A stretch of 64,000 bases of DNA from Haematobia irritans (lineage: Eukaryota > Arthropoda > Insecta > Diptera > Muscidae): assembly GCF_050003625.1 (NCBI RefSeq), contig NC_134398.1:63620891-63684890 (forward strand), read 5' to 3'. This document shows, piece by piece, positions 10,929-21,721 of this stretch. The notes below the pieces were generated by a model that was given only the letters and a program-made list of their open reading frames with translations, was not told where the DNA came from and searched no databases. The position numbers and the translations under genes were made by a program. The stretch's first letter is position 1, and every line of letters starts with the position of its first letter.

Positions 10929-12155
10929 ACTCAGTTGTAAATATACTCTCTTCTGAACAAGTTCACTGTTTTTTCAATTTAAATTAATTTTCCTGAAGGC
11001 GAGCATCGGAGATGTCTCGAAATATTGGATATTTTCAAATAAAAATTACAACTCAATAAAACAACAACATCTGTTTTTATTTACATGACCTCAAGCCAAA
11101 CAAAACAAATATAATTAAAATAACTTAAGACAGTTACTGCATCGCATGAATCCTGGGTTTAAAATATTGTGAGCCACTGTACAGATGTTGTAGTAAATCT
11201 TGCTACAATTCGATGTTGGTGTATCATACAAATGCTCTAGAAACGGTAACCAATAGTAATAAACCACAAAAGGATTAATAGAAGAACTATACCCACTAAT
11301 CTGGCTATATAAATATAATTGCTTTTTGAGCTCATACTACATAGGAGGTGATTGTAATTATTTTCTTTGGACCTCCTTTTCACCTAATAGGCGTATGATT
11401 GATAGTTTCTTATTGATAGTACGCCCCCATGACAAACCAATGAACGACCACAATTGTGATGAATATCAATGTGGGGAAAGTTCAATTTTATTTCCGAAAA
11501 TCACAAATCACAATAACGAGTTTGCCTCCACGATAGTGGTGGTAGTGGCATTGGTAGCAGCAATCCTACATTTGATTTATTTATTGTTATTTTCCTCCTC
11601 TAATCCTTTTTCTTTCTCATATTCTTTCACATCCAATGTATACAGATTCACAACGAAAATAGATTTATTTCGTTGCTTATGGGCACGTGTTCATATGGAG
11701 ATATTTCTGTATGTGTTCCATTGGTAAGGCTATTGATTTCCTCATGGAGGTGATAACAAAAAGATATTATCCCATGAATATTGAAGTGAATGTGGGACAA
11801 CAATGCCACAATTGAGTGATAAATTTCACGGTCTTTCAATTCAATAGGATGAAGTGGTTTGGTAGAATACTCCAATTCATACATAAGAGTAGTGAATGTC
11901 ATTTGCGAGATAGTTTGAAGACAGTAAATATATCCCTGTATTTCAATTCGTCGATTACGGATGAAATTCATTTAAAAATCAATCATTTTGTGAGATCTCA
12001 TTTTATTTGCTTAACGACATATTTTGCTGAATCAGGTTTGTCCTCAAATAAATAACTAACTCGAATTATAGACTATAGCTTTAATAGTTTTTAACTAAAC
12101 CTAATATCAATAAAGGCTGGTTCTTCGTCCAAATTAATTGTTTTACATATTCCTG
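10929..12155. other. Unassigned unique-looking stretch
   Basis: About 1.2 kb of more balanced composition with no repeat ends. An open frame at 11326-11727 (133 codons) has a hydrophobic segment (about residues 68-90), but no family is recognised and an overlapping minus-strand frame is as long. I do not call a gene. It is one of the few pieces that may be older host DNA. Confidence 0.5.
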
Positions 12156-12606
12156 CACCCTCAAAAAAAATCGCTTCTGTAACATATACTCCCAAACACA
12201 TTTTGCTTCAAGCATATACATTTTTGGGTATTGCCCAAACATTTATATATTTGATTTCTTCCAATATATAATATGTTTGAAAGCATATTGGTCTAAACAA
12301 TATAATATGTTTGGGTAGTCTAAGTTCCAAACGTTATGTATTTTTCCATCCAAATTCAATAATGTTGTCTTCCAAAAAACTATATGTTATTATGTGAACA
12401 TATAATATGTTTGGAAACATTTTGAACCCAAAAATATTATATGCTTAGAAGAATTTTCTCCCATGCTCAATTTTTTTTCTGCCTAATTATATATTCCCTC
12501 ACATTTTTCTCACTTCCACGAGTTTTTTAGTTCATAGCACCTTTTTCTGTAATACAAACATTGTAGAAGAAATTATTAAATTTTATAATTTTTTTAAATT
12601 TTACCT

Positions 12607-12680
12607 TTTGCCGGACGGGGATTCGAACAGCGGACCACACAGTTTGTACGCCAGCACACTAACCACTGGGCTACGTAGCT
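12607..12680 (-). promoter_or_regulatory. tRNA-like module (right type) of N2
   Basis: Minus-strand A-box region GTAGCCCAGTGGTTAGTGTG and B-box region TGTTCGAATCCCCG are both present. Confidence 0.55.
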
Positions 12681-12805
12681 GTTATGGTCATCAAGAGACA
12701 ATTATCGTTATAAGTCATATTTATATAGCATAGCTTGCGGCGCCCACGAGCCGATGCAAACATAACATTGTTTAACAACATAACATCGTTAAACATACAG
12801 TTGTT

Positions 12806-12880
12806 GGCGGCGTGGATCAGTGGTTGGTACGTCCGCCTTGCATGCCAAGGGTCCTGGGCACGATCCCTGCTTCGACCGAC
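12806..12880 (+). promoter_or_regulatory. tRNA-like module (left type) of N2
   Basis: GTGGATCAGTGGTTGGTACG, CCTTGCATGCCAAGG and GGGCACGATCCCTGC match the left module of N1. A long T-run (12887-12904) follows directly, as expected for a pol III terminator. Confidence 0.55.
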
Positions 12881-13526
12881 ACCATTTTTTTATTTTTTTT
12901 TTTTTACATATATTTTTTACGTATATTCCAGATACGTTCGGAATATCCCGAAAAGGTGTTCAACATTACATACTACTATATTAAATTTTTACTACGAAAC
13001 TGTAAAGTGTGTCTTATAAAAGACTTAAAGTCAGAAAACAACAGTGCTTGATATAAACGAAATGGACTGAGTTCAAATCATATATTATTTTTTATTGCAA
13101 AAATAAAAATTTTGTAACAAAAAAGGATATTGTATACAAATACAAGTTAGAAATTTTCGAAGAATTTCAAAAACTCTTACAAAGGAAGAATGTGAAGTGG
13201 AGTATATATATAAATATTTTTCCATCGAATCCTAAAGTTAACGATAACCATTCAAAAGCACATTATATTTAAATTCTAAACAATAATTTTACAACCAAGA
13301 CATAAATTTATTTAGGTGTGAACAATTATTTACTTTCTTTAATAATTTATTCTAAAGAAAATAAACTTATTCAATTGTTGCTTGGGATCATGCCCCACCA
13401 AGTTATAATACAATTTGCCTAAAAAAGTTATAATGTTATTCTGGGTTTACCGATTCGAGTTTTGCCGTTAAAATGAGAAATAATTCCCAATGTTTTCATT
13501 TTACTGTCACAACTCTAAAAAGAGTA

Positions 13527-14105
13527 CACTGAAAAAATATTGTCGTGAGGCCAAAGATTTCATGTCCTTAAAATACGAATACAAATTTTGCTTAGCTTAG
13601 ACGACGCATTTCTGTAATATAAAGTTTTTTCCATGTTCAAAAGTCGATAAACTTTTTAATGAAGTCGTGTTGTCCTTATAATTAAGTGACTTGAAAATGG
13701 GTATCATAACATGAAAGAAAAAAAATTTTAACTAAGGTCAACTTGACTTTAATAATTCAGAAAAATTCTTTAAAACTAATGAAATTGTCTGCAAATTTGT
13801 TGCATTTTTGCATCTGGACATGTTTTTCAAAACGTTATTTTAAAGACGTTTTTACTTGAAACATAGCATAATATCTACTGGACGTCTTGTTTTCAACGGA
13901 CTTTTTATAGCATATGAAAAAAGCTGCAAAAGCGAAAAAATAAAATTTGCTTCATAGAGTCAAATACACAAAACCCACATATAAAAGAGAATTGTGTCTT
14001 AAAAGTATCCTTACTTGAATTCTCGGCTTCATTGGCTCGGAATCAATACCAAAATTGTTAAAATAGAGACATAATCTTTGGAACTGGGCAAGCTATTTTT
14101 CAGTG
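13527..14105 (+). mobile_element. F-family element F1, nested in N2
   Basis: Ends CACTGAAAAAATATTGTCG and CTATTTTTCAGTG. The internal word TTCATGTCCTTAAAATACG and the right-end word CTTCATTGGCTCGGAATC recur in the other F copies. Non-coding MITE-like element of about 580 bp. Confidence 0.75.
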
Positions 14106-16822
14106 TGTAGTGCCCTTTCGTTACTTTTTATGAAGATCCCTTTAATTACCTTTGTTTGAATATTTTGACTTACTCGTCCTACGTTCCGATTTGTTTTGAC
14201 GAAACAAAAAAAGTGCCCATAATGCGAAAATGATAAACAAAACTCATGCTCTTTTTTACAAATGCCTTTTCTCTTGGTTCCGAATGAATTTTCTCTTCGA
14301 ATACTCATTTTAATCTTTTTACTTAAGCATATACAATTTTTGGCGGTCTTATATCACAACATATATATGTTTACTCCAAATTTGGAAATTTATACTTGTT
14401 TATATTCACACACAGTATTTTTCCAATCTTTAATTGAATTTTCTTTGTGTATATATAATTTTAAGGCGCCAATTTGTTACTTTCATGATTTTACTTCCAG
14501 CACACATTTTATGTCTCTCTTTCTAAACACATATATGTTTATAGTCTATTTCTAAATTAATATATGTTTGCATCCAAGCATATTATATTTACAAACATTT
14601 TATGTCCCAAACATAATATGTTCTAACATATTAACACATATGTCCCAAACATGTTATGCTAGTTTATGAACATTATATGCTTGCACTTAAAAATATTGTG
14701 TTTACAAATTTGTAATCCAAACATATAATTTTTACACCCAAACATATGAAAAACAGTCTTTTTCGTCCGTGTGTGTACTGACTGTACACAGGAAAAATTA
14801 AATTGGTTTATGGAAAGAATGAACTACCTCATGCTGGGATTTTACCCATATACCCAAACCAATTGCAAATAGTAGAGGTGTGCGCGTGAGTGAAATTTCA
14901 TTCACACTCACGCACATTCACGAAGCAAAATGTTTGTTCACGCACGATATGTTTGGTAGCCACTCACACTAACGCACGTTCACGAAATGTAAACCGGTAT
15001 TCACGCACGCTCACGCACGAACTACTTTTAAAGACTCACGCACGATTCACGACAATTAACGTGACTCACGACAAATTCACGAGACTCACGACAAATTCAC
15101 GACATTTTCCAACCGGGAAAGAGGAAAGGTAACTAAATTAATAAATAGGATATAGTTCGACAGCTAAATAGAATTCAGTTATCATATCAAAAAAATTACA
15201 TCTTTTTTCGTGAGCGTGATTTTGCAGAAATTTTATTCACGCACTGAAAAAACAGTGAACCCTTTTCCATTGCAAAATGAACTAAACTGTAGTAATATTG
15301 ACCATGATTTAGCCCTTAGGATTTTTTTCAACTTGTCTAGTTTATAATTCTCTTAAATTTTAGTTCATCTATAACATTGTAGTTTAGTTCATTTTTACAA
15401 CACCATAATTAAACTATTTTTAAATCAATCATTCCACAGTACAGAGAAATTAAATAATTAAAGGAACAACAAACCGTTTTACTATTATGAAAATTTTCAT
15501 ACATTAAAATTAAACTTTCTTTAAGCAAAAGTACTTTATTATAAAAAAAAAAACAAAACTTATGATGAAAGTTCTTAATACAATGTTTTTTGTGAATAAA
15601 AATTATGACCACGTGGAACAGAGAGTAGTTCATTTGAACCCGCTGTTTGGACATTTTGACTTATCCTTTTTTTATTCATCGTAGGTAATTTTTTCACATA
15701 TCTTGCTGGAAAAAATGGAAACAATAATGAACATTGTTAAAAATTAACACCATGTAATGAAATATAATTTTAATTCTTCATTTTAGCTTGTAACTTACCA
15801 TATTTGGGGGCATTTTATCGAATGGTGTAAGGAATTCAACTTTTCTTTGGAAAACGTATCTCATAAAATTGGTACCTGAAACAATTAGAGAAATAATGAA
15901 GTATTCTATATAAACTCATAAAACTGTGTTGCTTTCGATGTGAAGGATATAATAAAATAAATATTCTAGTTGAAAGAAAGCCAGAGTTTTAATATAAAAC
16001 TTACCAATTCTCTATTAAATTGTACGCTGAGGGGAAATATAAAAAGTTGTTTAAATTTATTTGGGCTATTCTGAAATTAAATATTTATTTTTTACATTAA
16101 ATAAAATTATTAAATAGGTTTCCAAAAAATCTAATGAAAAAAATAATATTATGCATAAAAAAACAAATATTCTGGTTAAAAGAAACTTAAAGAATCCTTA
16201 CCAATTCACTATTAAATTACAAGCAAAGGAGTACTAACATTTTTTTCAAATTTTAAAGGGGTTATTCTGAAATTAAATATTTGTTTTTTTACATTAAAAT
16301 ATTACATTGGTTTCCAAAAAATTGATTAAAGAAATACTAAAATAAGGTATTAAAAACCTATAATTTTGATGATAAAAAGGTCATAAAAACGTAAATATTC
16401 TAGTTGAAAGAAAGCCAAATTTTAAAAGCAAACTTACCAATTCTCTATTTTCGAACCCATCTGGAGTTGCTCTGAAATTAAATATTGACTTTACAACAAA
16501 GAAAAACATTAAACTGGTTTCAAAAAAAAAAAAAAAAAAATAATTAACAAATAATAATATACATAAAAAATATTATTTTTATAAGAAAGCCATATTAAAA
16601 AAAAAAAAACAATACTTACCAATTGATGGCTAAGCTATACGCTGAGATATAACAAAAATTTTCCAAATTCATCTGGAATTGAATATTAATTTTTTACATT
16701 GAATAATAAAAATTTCAATACACTTTCAATTTCAACATATTTTCCTAAATATTCTTAATAACTTTTCTCGAAACTACCGATAAAATATTAATAACTTTCA
16801 TTTAAAAGGTTTAATAAACAAA

Positions 16823-17464
16823 CACGAAAGTTTCTTCAGATTTTGTTCACGAGTCACGTGATTCACGCGTGAATCACGCGTGTCACGACAGTTTCGTGTC
16901 ACGCGCACACCTCTAGAAAATAGTGAGAATTTCTTAGACGATTATTTTAGGTGTGGTGGCAGCTCAATATTTCAGGCTCACGTAGAAAATTAAGTCCATC
17001 GTGGAATCACGGTTGTGAACTTCTCTCTTGTCAATTAATGATGACCAATTCTATACTAAAAAACTCAGAAATGTCATCAGCATTACTGAAAAGGTATATT
17101 CATCCGCTGAAAAATGGGGGTATTTGCTCGAAGCTGGCACCCTTTGTATAAAAGACGGGCATACTAACCATTGTTCCAAAACGATATACACATTTCCGTG
17201 ACTAAACAGCCTTAAATAATGACGCAATCGTCCTGAAACTTGGTACATAGTCGTTTTTTGTCTGCAAACAAGTCAAATTCGAAGGCCCAGATTTTGATAC
17301 AGCTCCCACCCCGATTTGGAGTTTTGAACATCGAGGCACCGGAATATTCTTGGGCTTCTACACACCCACATTTTTATCGGATTTATCTGAAATTCAAAAT
17401 CTATAAATCAAAATCATTAATAACATAAATGTGCCGAATATTGTAACGATGCAGGAATTGGTAT
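16823..17464. repeat. Segmental duplicate, copy 1 (inside H1)
   Basis: Near-identical to 17775-18422, about 955 bp apart. It starts at CACGAAAGTTTCTTCAG and ends at GCAGGAATTGGTAT. It contains a J right end (16899-16915) followed by the SINE. The second copy differs by a 6-bp longer stretch at the SINE tail (17896-17906) and a few substitutions. Confidence 0.9.
16944..17190 (-). mobile_element. tRNA-derived SINE, decayed (duplicate copy 1)
   Basis: On the minus strand a tRNA-like head (AACAATGGTTAGTATGCCCG, 17143-17174 region) is followed by a body containing CAGTAATGCTGATGACATTT and a tail that includes GAGCCTGAAATATTGAG. The tail matches the 3' end of the LINE at 32167-32250. Head and tail layout is that of a tRNA-SINE that borrows a LINE tail. 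Confidence 0.6.
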
Positions 17465-17774
17465 TTATAGCATAACAAACGAATTTTTAACTAACAGTTA
17501 AGAATTTTTTTAAGGAAATTTCCATCGTATTTTGTAGGCCATGAACTAAACGATTCCTACTTAGAATTTGTAAAATTTCCTTTCGAGTAGTTAATTTTCG
17601 TTGAAGATACGAAAAATGAACTAAAATTCTGGAAAATTCTTGTAATAAATTATTGTAAAAATCTTCTTAAATTTACGAGACACTTTTTTTTCTGTGCGCA
17701 CATTCACGAACCGATTTTATTTCTCACGCACGCTCACGTACGACATATTATTTTTAGTCCCATTCACGCACATT

Positions 17775-18422
17775 CACGAAAGTTTCTTCAGATTTTGTTC
17801 ACGAGTCACGTGATTCACGCGTGAATCACGCGTGTCACGACAGTTTCGTGTCACGCGCACACCTCTAGAAAATAGTGAGAATTTCTTAGACGATATAGGT
17901 TATGTTAGGTGTGGTGGCAGCTCAATATTTCAGGCTCACGTAGAAAATTAAGTCCATCGTGGAATTACGGTTGTGAACTTCTCTCTTGTCAATTAATGAT
18001 GACCAATTCTATACTAAAAAACTCAGAAATGTCATCAGCATTACTGAAAAGGTATATTCATCCGCTGAAAAATGGGGGTATTTGCTCGAAGCTGGCACCC
18101 TTTGTATAAAAGACGGGCATACTAACCATTGTTCCAAAACGATATACACATTTCCGTGACTAAACAGCCTTAAATAATGACGCAATCGTCCTGAAACTTG
18201 GTACATAGTCGTTTTTTGTCTGCAAACAAGTCAAATTCGAAGGCCCAGATTTTGATACAGCTCCCACCCCGATTTGGAGTTTTGAGCATCGAGGCACCGG
18301 AATATTCTTGGGCTTCTACACACCCACATTTTTATCGGATTTATCTGAAATTCAAAATCTATAAATCAAAATCATTAATAACATAAATGTGCCGAATATT
18401 GTAACGATGCAGGAATTGGTAT
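17775..18422. repeat. Segmental duplicate, copy 2
   Basis: Partner of 16823-17464. It sits in what looks like the original location: the real right end of J followed by its flank. Confidence 0.9.
17898..18140 (-). mobile_element. tRNA-derived SINE, decayed (duplicate copy 2)
   Basis: Same SINE as at 16944-17190, with a longer 3' tail (CCTAACATAACCTAT on minus) that resembles the CTAACC-type tail of the LINE. Head, body and tail order as in copy 1. Confidence 0.6.
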
Positions 18423-18528
18423 ATCCCCCATATAGATCGATGTCCCGATGACAGCATTTAGACACCGCAACTTTTATCTGAGTTGGCTGCAATTGAAAAT
18501 CTACAGACATTTTTGGTCCATAAATACG

Positions 18529-18589
18529 AAAATCTCGTGACTGACGACAAATATCGCGACTCACGAAAAATGTCGTGCCTCACGAATAA
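18529..18589. mobile_element. J-type fragment
   Basis: CGTGACTGACGACAAATATC, CGACTCACGAAAAATGTCG and CCTCACGAATA are J arm words. The matching piece lies beyond the foldback at 20983-21110. Confidence 0.55.
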
Positions 18590-20859
18590 CACTAGTTTGC
18601 AAAATAAAATGTTTTTCATGTACATTTGATGTGATGTGACCTTTCTTATGTATTTTGATCTGCTGACTTCGAAAAAAAAAAATTGAAAAATGTTTTTTAT
18701 AAAACAGTTTTTGAGATATTCCGTTATTTTTAGTTTTTCGCTAAACAAATTATATCTCGAGTTAGAAACATCCGATTATATAGTTTTTGATACTTAAATG
18801 AAAAGTATAGAGATGAAGAACAGTCGTGTATTATTGGATCTGTAATAAGTTAAGAGGTTCAAAAAATATCGATGCATAAAAGGCAAATTTTCAAAAAAAA
18901 AAAATCATGTTTTACTGTGACCTTTTTCCGCCGGAAAAGTACAAACCATTGAAAAGTTTTTTCTCTTCATGGTCGTATAAATGATACTCTAACGTAAATA
19001 ATAAGACCAACTAGAAGAAAAACGACCGATAAATGACAAAGTTATAAGCTATTGAGTGAACAAATGCGATGTCAAATCATGCAAATATGAGCAAATCACC
19101 CACACAAAAATTCCACTCTGACACACAAAAATGCATTTTTTCAATGGTTTGTACTTTTTCGGCGGAAAAGGGCCACTGGAAAACATTGTTTTTTTTTTTT
19201 GAAAATTTTCCCTTTTTGCATGAATATTTTTTGAACTACTTAACTTATCACAGATTCAATTATACACGATTGTTCGTCATGTCAATACCTTTCATTTAAG
19301 TACCAACAACGATAATCGGACATTTCTAACTCGAGATATAATTGGTTTAGTGAAAAGAGAGCGAAAAACTAAAAATAAAGGGATATCTCAAAAACTGTCC
19401 AATAATATTTTTTCGAATTCAGCACATCAAAATACATACACCCAGAAAAAAGTGCCTTCGAAACTAAAGGAAAAAATGTTTATCAATTTAGTTTAGCCAT
19501 TTTATTTCCATTAAGTTATATTTTTGTGTGAAATAATAAAATTTACTCGGTTCAGTAAAAAAATCTTAAAGTGAAAGCAGTTAGGAATAGTTCATTAACT
19601 AGAATAAGACATGGAATTTTACTAATACTGTTTTCTTCGCTGGGTATAAGAATTTACTACTGAACAAGAAAATTTTATTCACTGATAACAAAGCATTCGT
19701 AAAAATAAGCAAAAACCCAACTAAAACCAAGTTTCCTTAAATTTAGTAAAATTTCTTATAAAACGATAACACTGACTTCCTTTATTATAGAAAGCTTATC
19801 ATACATACGAATAACACTTGGCATATAAAAATATTTTAGTTCATTCGTACTAAGAAGTATTCAATCCTTTCAAAACTTAAGGAAACACACTTGTTAGAAT
19901 TTTCCTATATTTCTTTTATCTACCTGTCATCGATGCAATCCATATGTTTGGGCGTGGGTTGCTTTTCAGTTGGAATCGCGTTGTTATGGTATACGGAGAG
20001 ATTGTTAAAAAATAATATAGTAAAATAATATAATAAATAACAAATAAAATATTTGTTTAGTTTATTTTAAATTAGTGAGAAAATTTTTCTTTTTTTTTTC
20101 AAAATTATTGAACATAAATAACAAACAATAAGTCTATCAATGTTCGTGATGGTGTATAAAGAAAGAAAACAACAACAGAAAAACAACCCCTTCATTCGTC
20201 TTCATTTTGGAATCTTCAATTATCAGGTAAGATTCATACAGTGACGCTAACCTTTTGTGAAAAAATTGGTTTATGATTTTTTTATATTTGTACGTATTGA
20301 AATTGCGTTAAAAGTGAAAGGAATACGAAGAAGAAGCATTACGTTTTACAGTTGGTAACTTTACATGGAATAATAAACTAATATTTCAAGGCCAGTCGAT
20401 GCTGATAATTCTTAATAAATATATTTAATATATTAATAAAACATGTATTTTATTGAAGAAAAAACGCCTATATAAATAAATAAAACTGTATTTGAAAATG
20501 AAGGTAAGCATTTGTAATTTTGAAGTAAAAGGTTTACCACAAATATGTAAGATTTGTCCAAATTAATGAAAAAATGTTCAATAAAATCATTCCATATATG
20601 AATTCAATTCAGTTACATTTTTTCATTCTGTAGTATAGTGGTACATAAATATAGGAAAATGTTAACTAATATATGGAATGCATTCTACATAATTTCTACG
20701 AAAATCACATCATTCAAACAAATAAAAATGTCTTTGGCGCTATACGAAGTTCAACTTTCTTCACAATGAGTTCATTTTAACTTAAAGAAGTGGTCACTTT
20801 TTTCTGGGTGTAAGAAAAGTCAACTCTCATCAAATATACATTTTCAGTGTAAACTAGTG
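18590..20859. mobile_element. Foldback element S with long diverged inverted arms
   Basis: Outer ends CACTAGTTTGC and its counterpart AAACTAGTG. The left arm 18590-18985 pairs with the right arm (19125-19436 plus 20813-20859): GTACAAACCATTGAAAA against TTTTTTCAATGGTTTGTAC, and CTCGAGTTAGAAACATCCG against CGGACATTTCTAACTCGAG. Single-stranded loop about 140 bp. The right arm is split by the element at 19439-20810. The arms have diverged, so this is an old hairpin. Non-coding. Confidence 0.7.
19439..20810. mobile_element. CAC...GTG element G2, nested in S
   Basis: Perfect inverted ends CACCCAGAAAAAAGTG and CACTTTTTTCTGGGTG, flanked by TA (19437-19438, 20811-20812). The ends resemble those of G1 and H (CACTGAAAAAACAGTG). 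The interior is non-coding, with several CAG/GTAAG-like signals but no clear cassettes. Confidence 0.8.
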
Positions 20860-20928
20860 TAATTTTATGAGTAATTTACCTTAAGGACGTGTCTGAGAAA
20901 ATGAGCATGACTAAAATCGATGTATTAA

Positions 20929-20982
20929 ATTGTAGATGTATTCAACTCGTAAAAGATTGTAGATGTATTCAACTCGTAAAAG
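20929..20982. repeat. 27-bp tandem duplication
   Basis: Two exact copies of a 27-bp unit (20929-20955, 20956-20982) containing GTAGATGTATTCAACTCG. Confidence 0.95.
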
Positions 20983-21110
20983 TTTTATGTGCGTGAGGGA
21001 ATTATTTTCGTGATCGTATTTTTCCAAAATTTCACGACGAAATTATTTTCGTGACTCACGCTCACGGACGACATTTGATTTGTTAATCACGCACACTCAC
21101 GCCGTTTCTA
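20983..21110. mobile_element. J-type fragment, right part
   Basis: GTGCGTGAGGG, GACTCACGCTCACGGACGAC and CACGCACACTCACGCC are J arm words. Together with 18529-18589 it may be one J copy split by S. 21111-21720 holds nothing recognisable. Confidence 0.5.
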
Positions 21111-21721
21111 CTTTCTAATTTACTCACTTGTTTTCTTTTAATGTCACAATTTAAATTTTTCCCCCCTTAAAACGGTTGCTTTCAACGTGTACAAATGAAT
21201 TGATATTATTTTGTTGCCCACAATTTTTGACTATAAATCTCCCAAGACTCTGTATTTTCAATCCCTGGTGTCTTTGTTTTAAAAGAAACAGCTAATTATA
21301 ATTAATGTACGTAATTGAAGTTAAAATACAATATATCAATCTAATCACAACAATTTGCGCTTAACACAATTAGTTAATGTGATCATAATTAGTGAAAATG
21401 GGGGGAATAGTTAATGAAAATGAAGATGATGGGTCATAAGGAAACAAAAATTTCTAATAACATCATTTGTTACCATAGAGCATGGAAAAATGTTTGCGAC
21501 ACGAAACTGTAAGTAAGAATATAAATTTGTAATGAAGTCTACACTAACGTAAATTACAAACCATATTTTGATTTTTTAAATGCAAATTTTCAGATAAAAT
21601 CGACCAAAAGTTGGATATTTGTTATTGCTTAGATTGAACATAGGCTGGGGAAATGCTGTGTTTATGATGATTTTTATTCATAAGTGGCTTATACAAAGAA
21701 AAACTTGAATACCACCAATAT

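Larger units (their letters stand above)
12156..14771 (-). mobile_element. N-family CAC...GTG element, copy N2
   Basis: Left end CACCCTCAAAAAAAATCGC, right end GTCTTTTTCGTCCGTG, flanked by TG at 12154-12155 and 14772-14773. It carries both tRNA-like modules in mirror orientation to N1 and is interrupted by an F element at 13527-14105. The flanking sequence AAAGAGTA...TAGTGCCC matches the unbroken AAAGAGTATAGTGCCC of N1 read in reverse, which fixes the insertion point. Confidence 0.7.
15242..17696 (-). mobile_element. H-family CAC...GTG element H1, nested in J
   Basis: Ends CACTGAAAAAACAGTGAACC and GACACTTTTTTTTCTGTG, flanked by CG on both sides (15240-15241, 17697-17698). On the minus strand it matches H2 (27871-31792) through the exon-like cassettes. 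Its centre has been replaced: 16823-17464 is not H sequence but a copy of the flanking DNA at 17775-18422. That replaced part contains one J end and a SINE. Confidence 0.75.
14873..17867. mobile_element. hAT-like MITE J, interrupted by H1
   Basis: Perfect 17-bp terminal inverted repeats TAGAGGTGTGCGCGTGA (14873-14889) and its complement (17851-17867). Flanks GCAAATAG and GAAAATAG agree at 7 of 8 bases, as an 8-bp hAT duplication would. Both arms are packed with TTCACGCAC, CTCACG and ACTCACGACAA words, a pattern like subterminal transposase-binding sites. No transposase is present. Element H1 occupies 15242-17696, so J itself is only about 540 bp. Confidence 0.7.

Noticed and set aside
11326..11727. 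133-codon open frame with a hydrophobic segment
   Set aside because: No recognised family, low-complexity Ser/Phe-rich content, and an overlapping reverse frame of similar length. Not enough to call a gene.
16823..18422. Simple tandem duplication
   Set aside because: The sequence between and before the copies does not fit a head-to-tail duplication; the first copy sits in place of H interior sequence.
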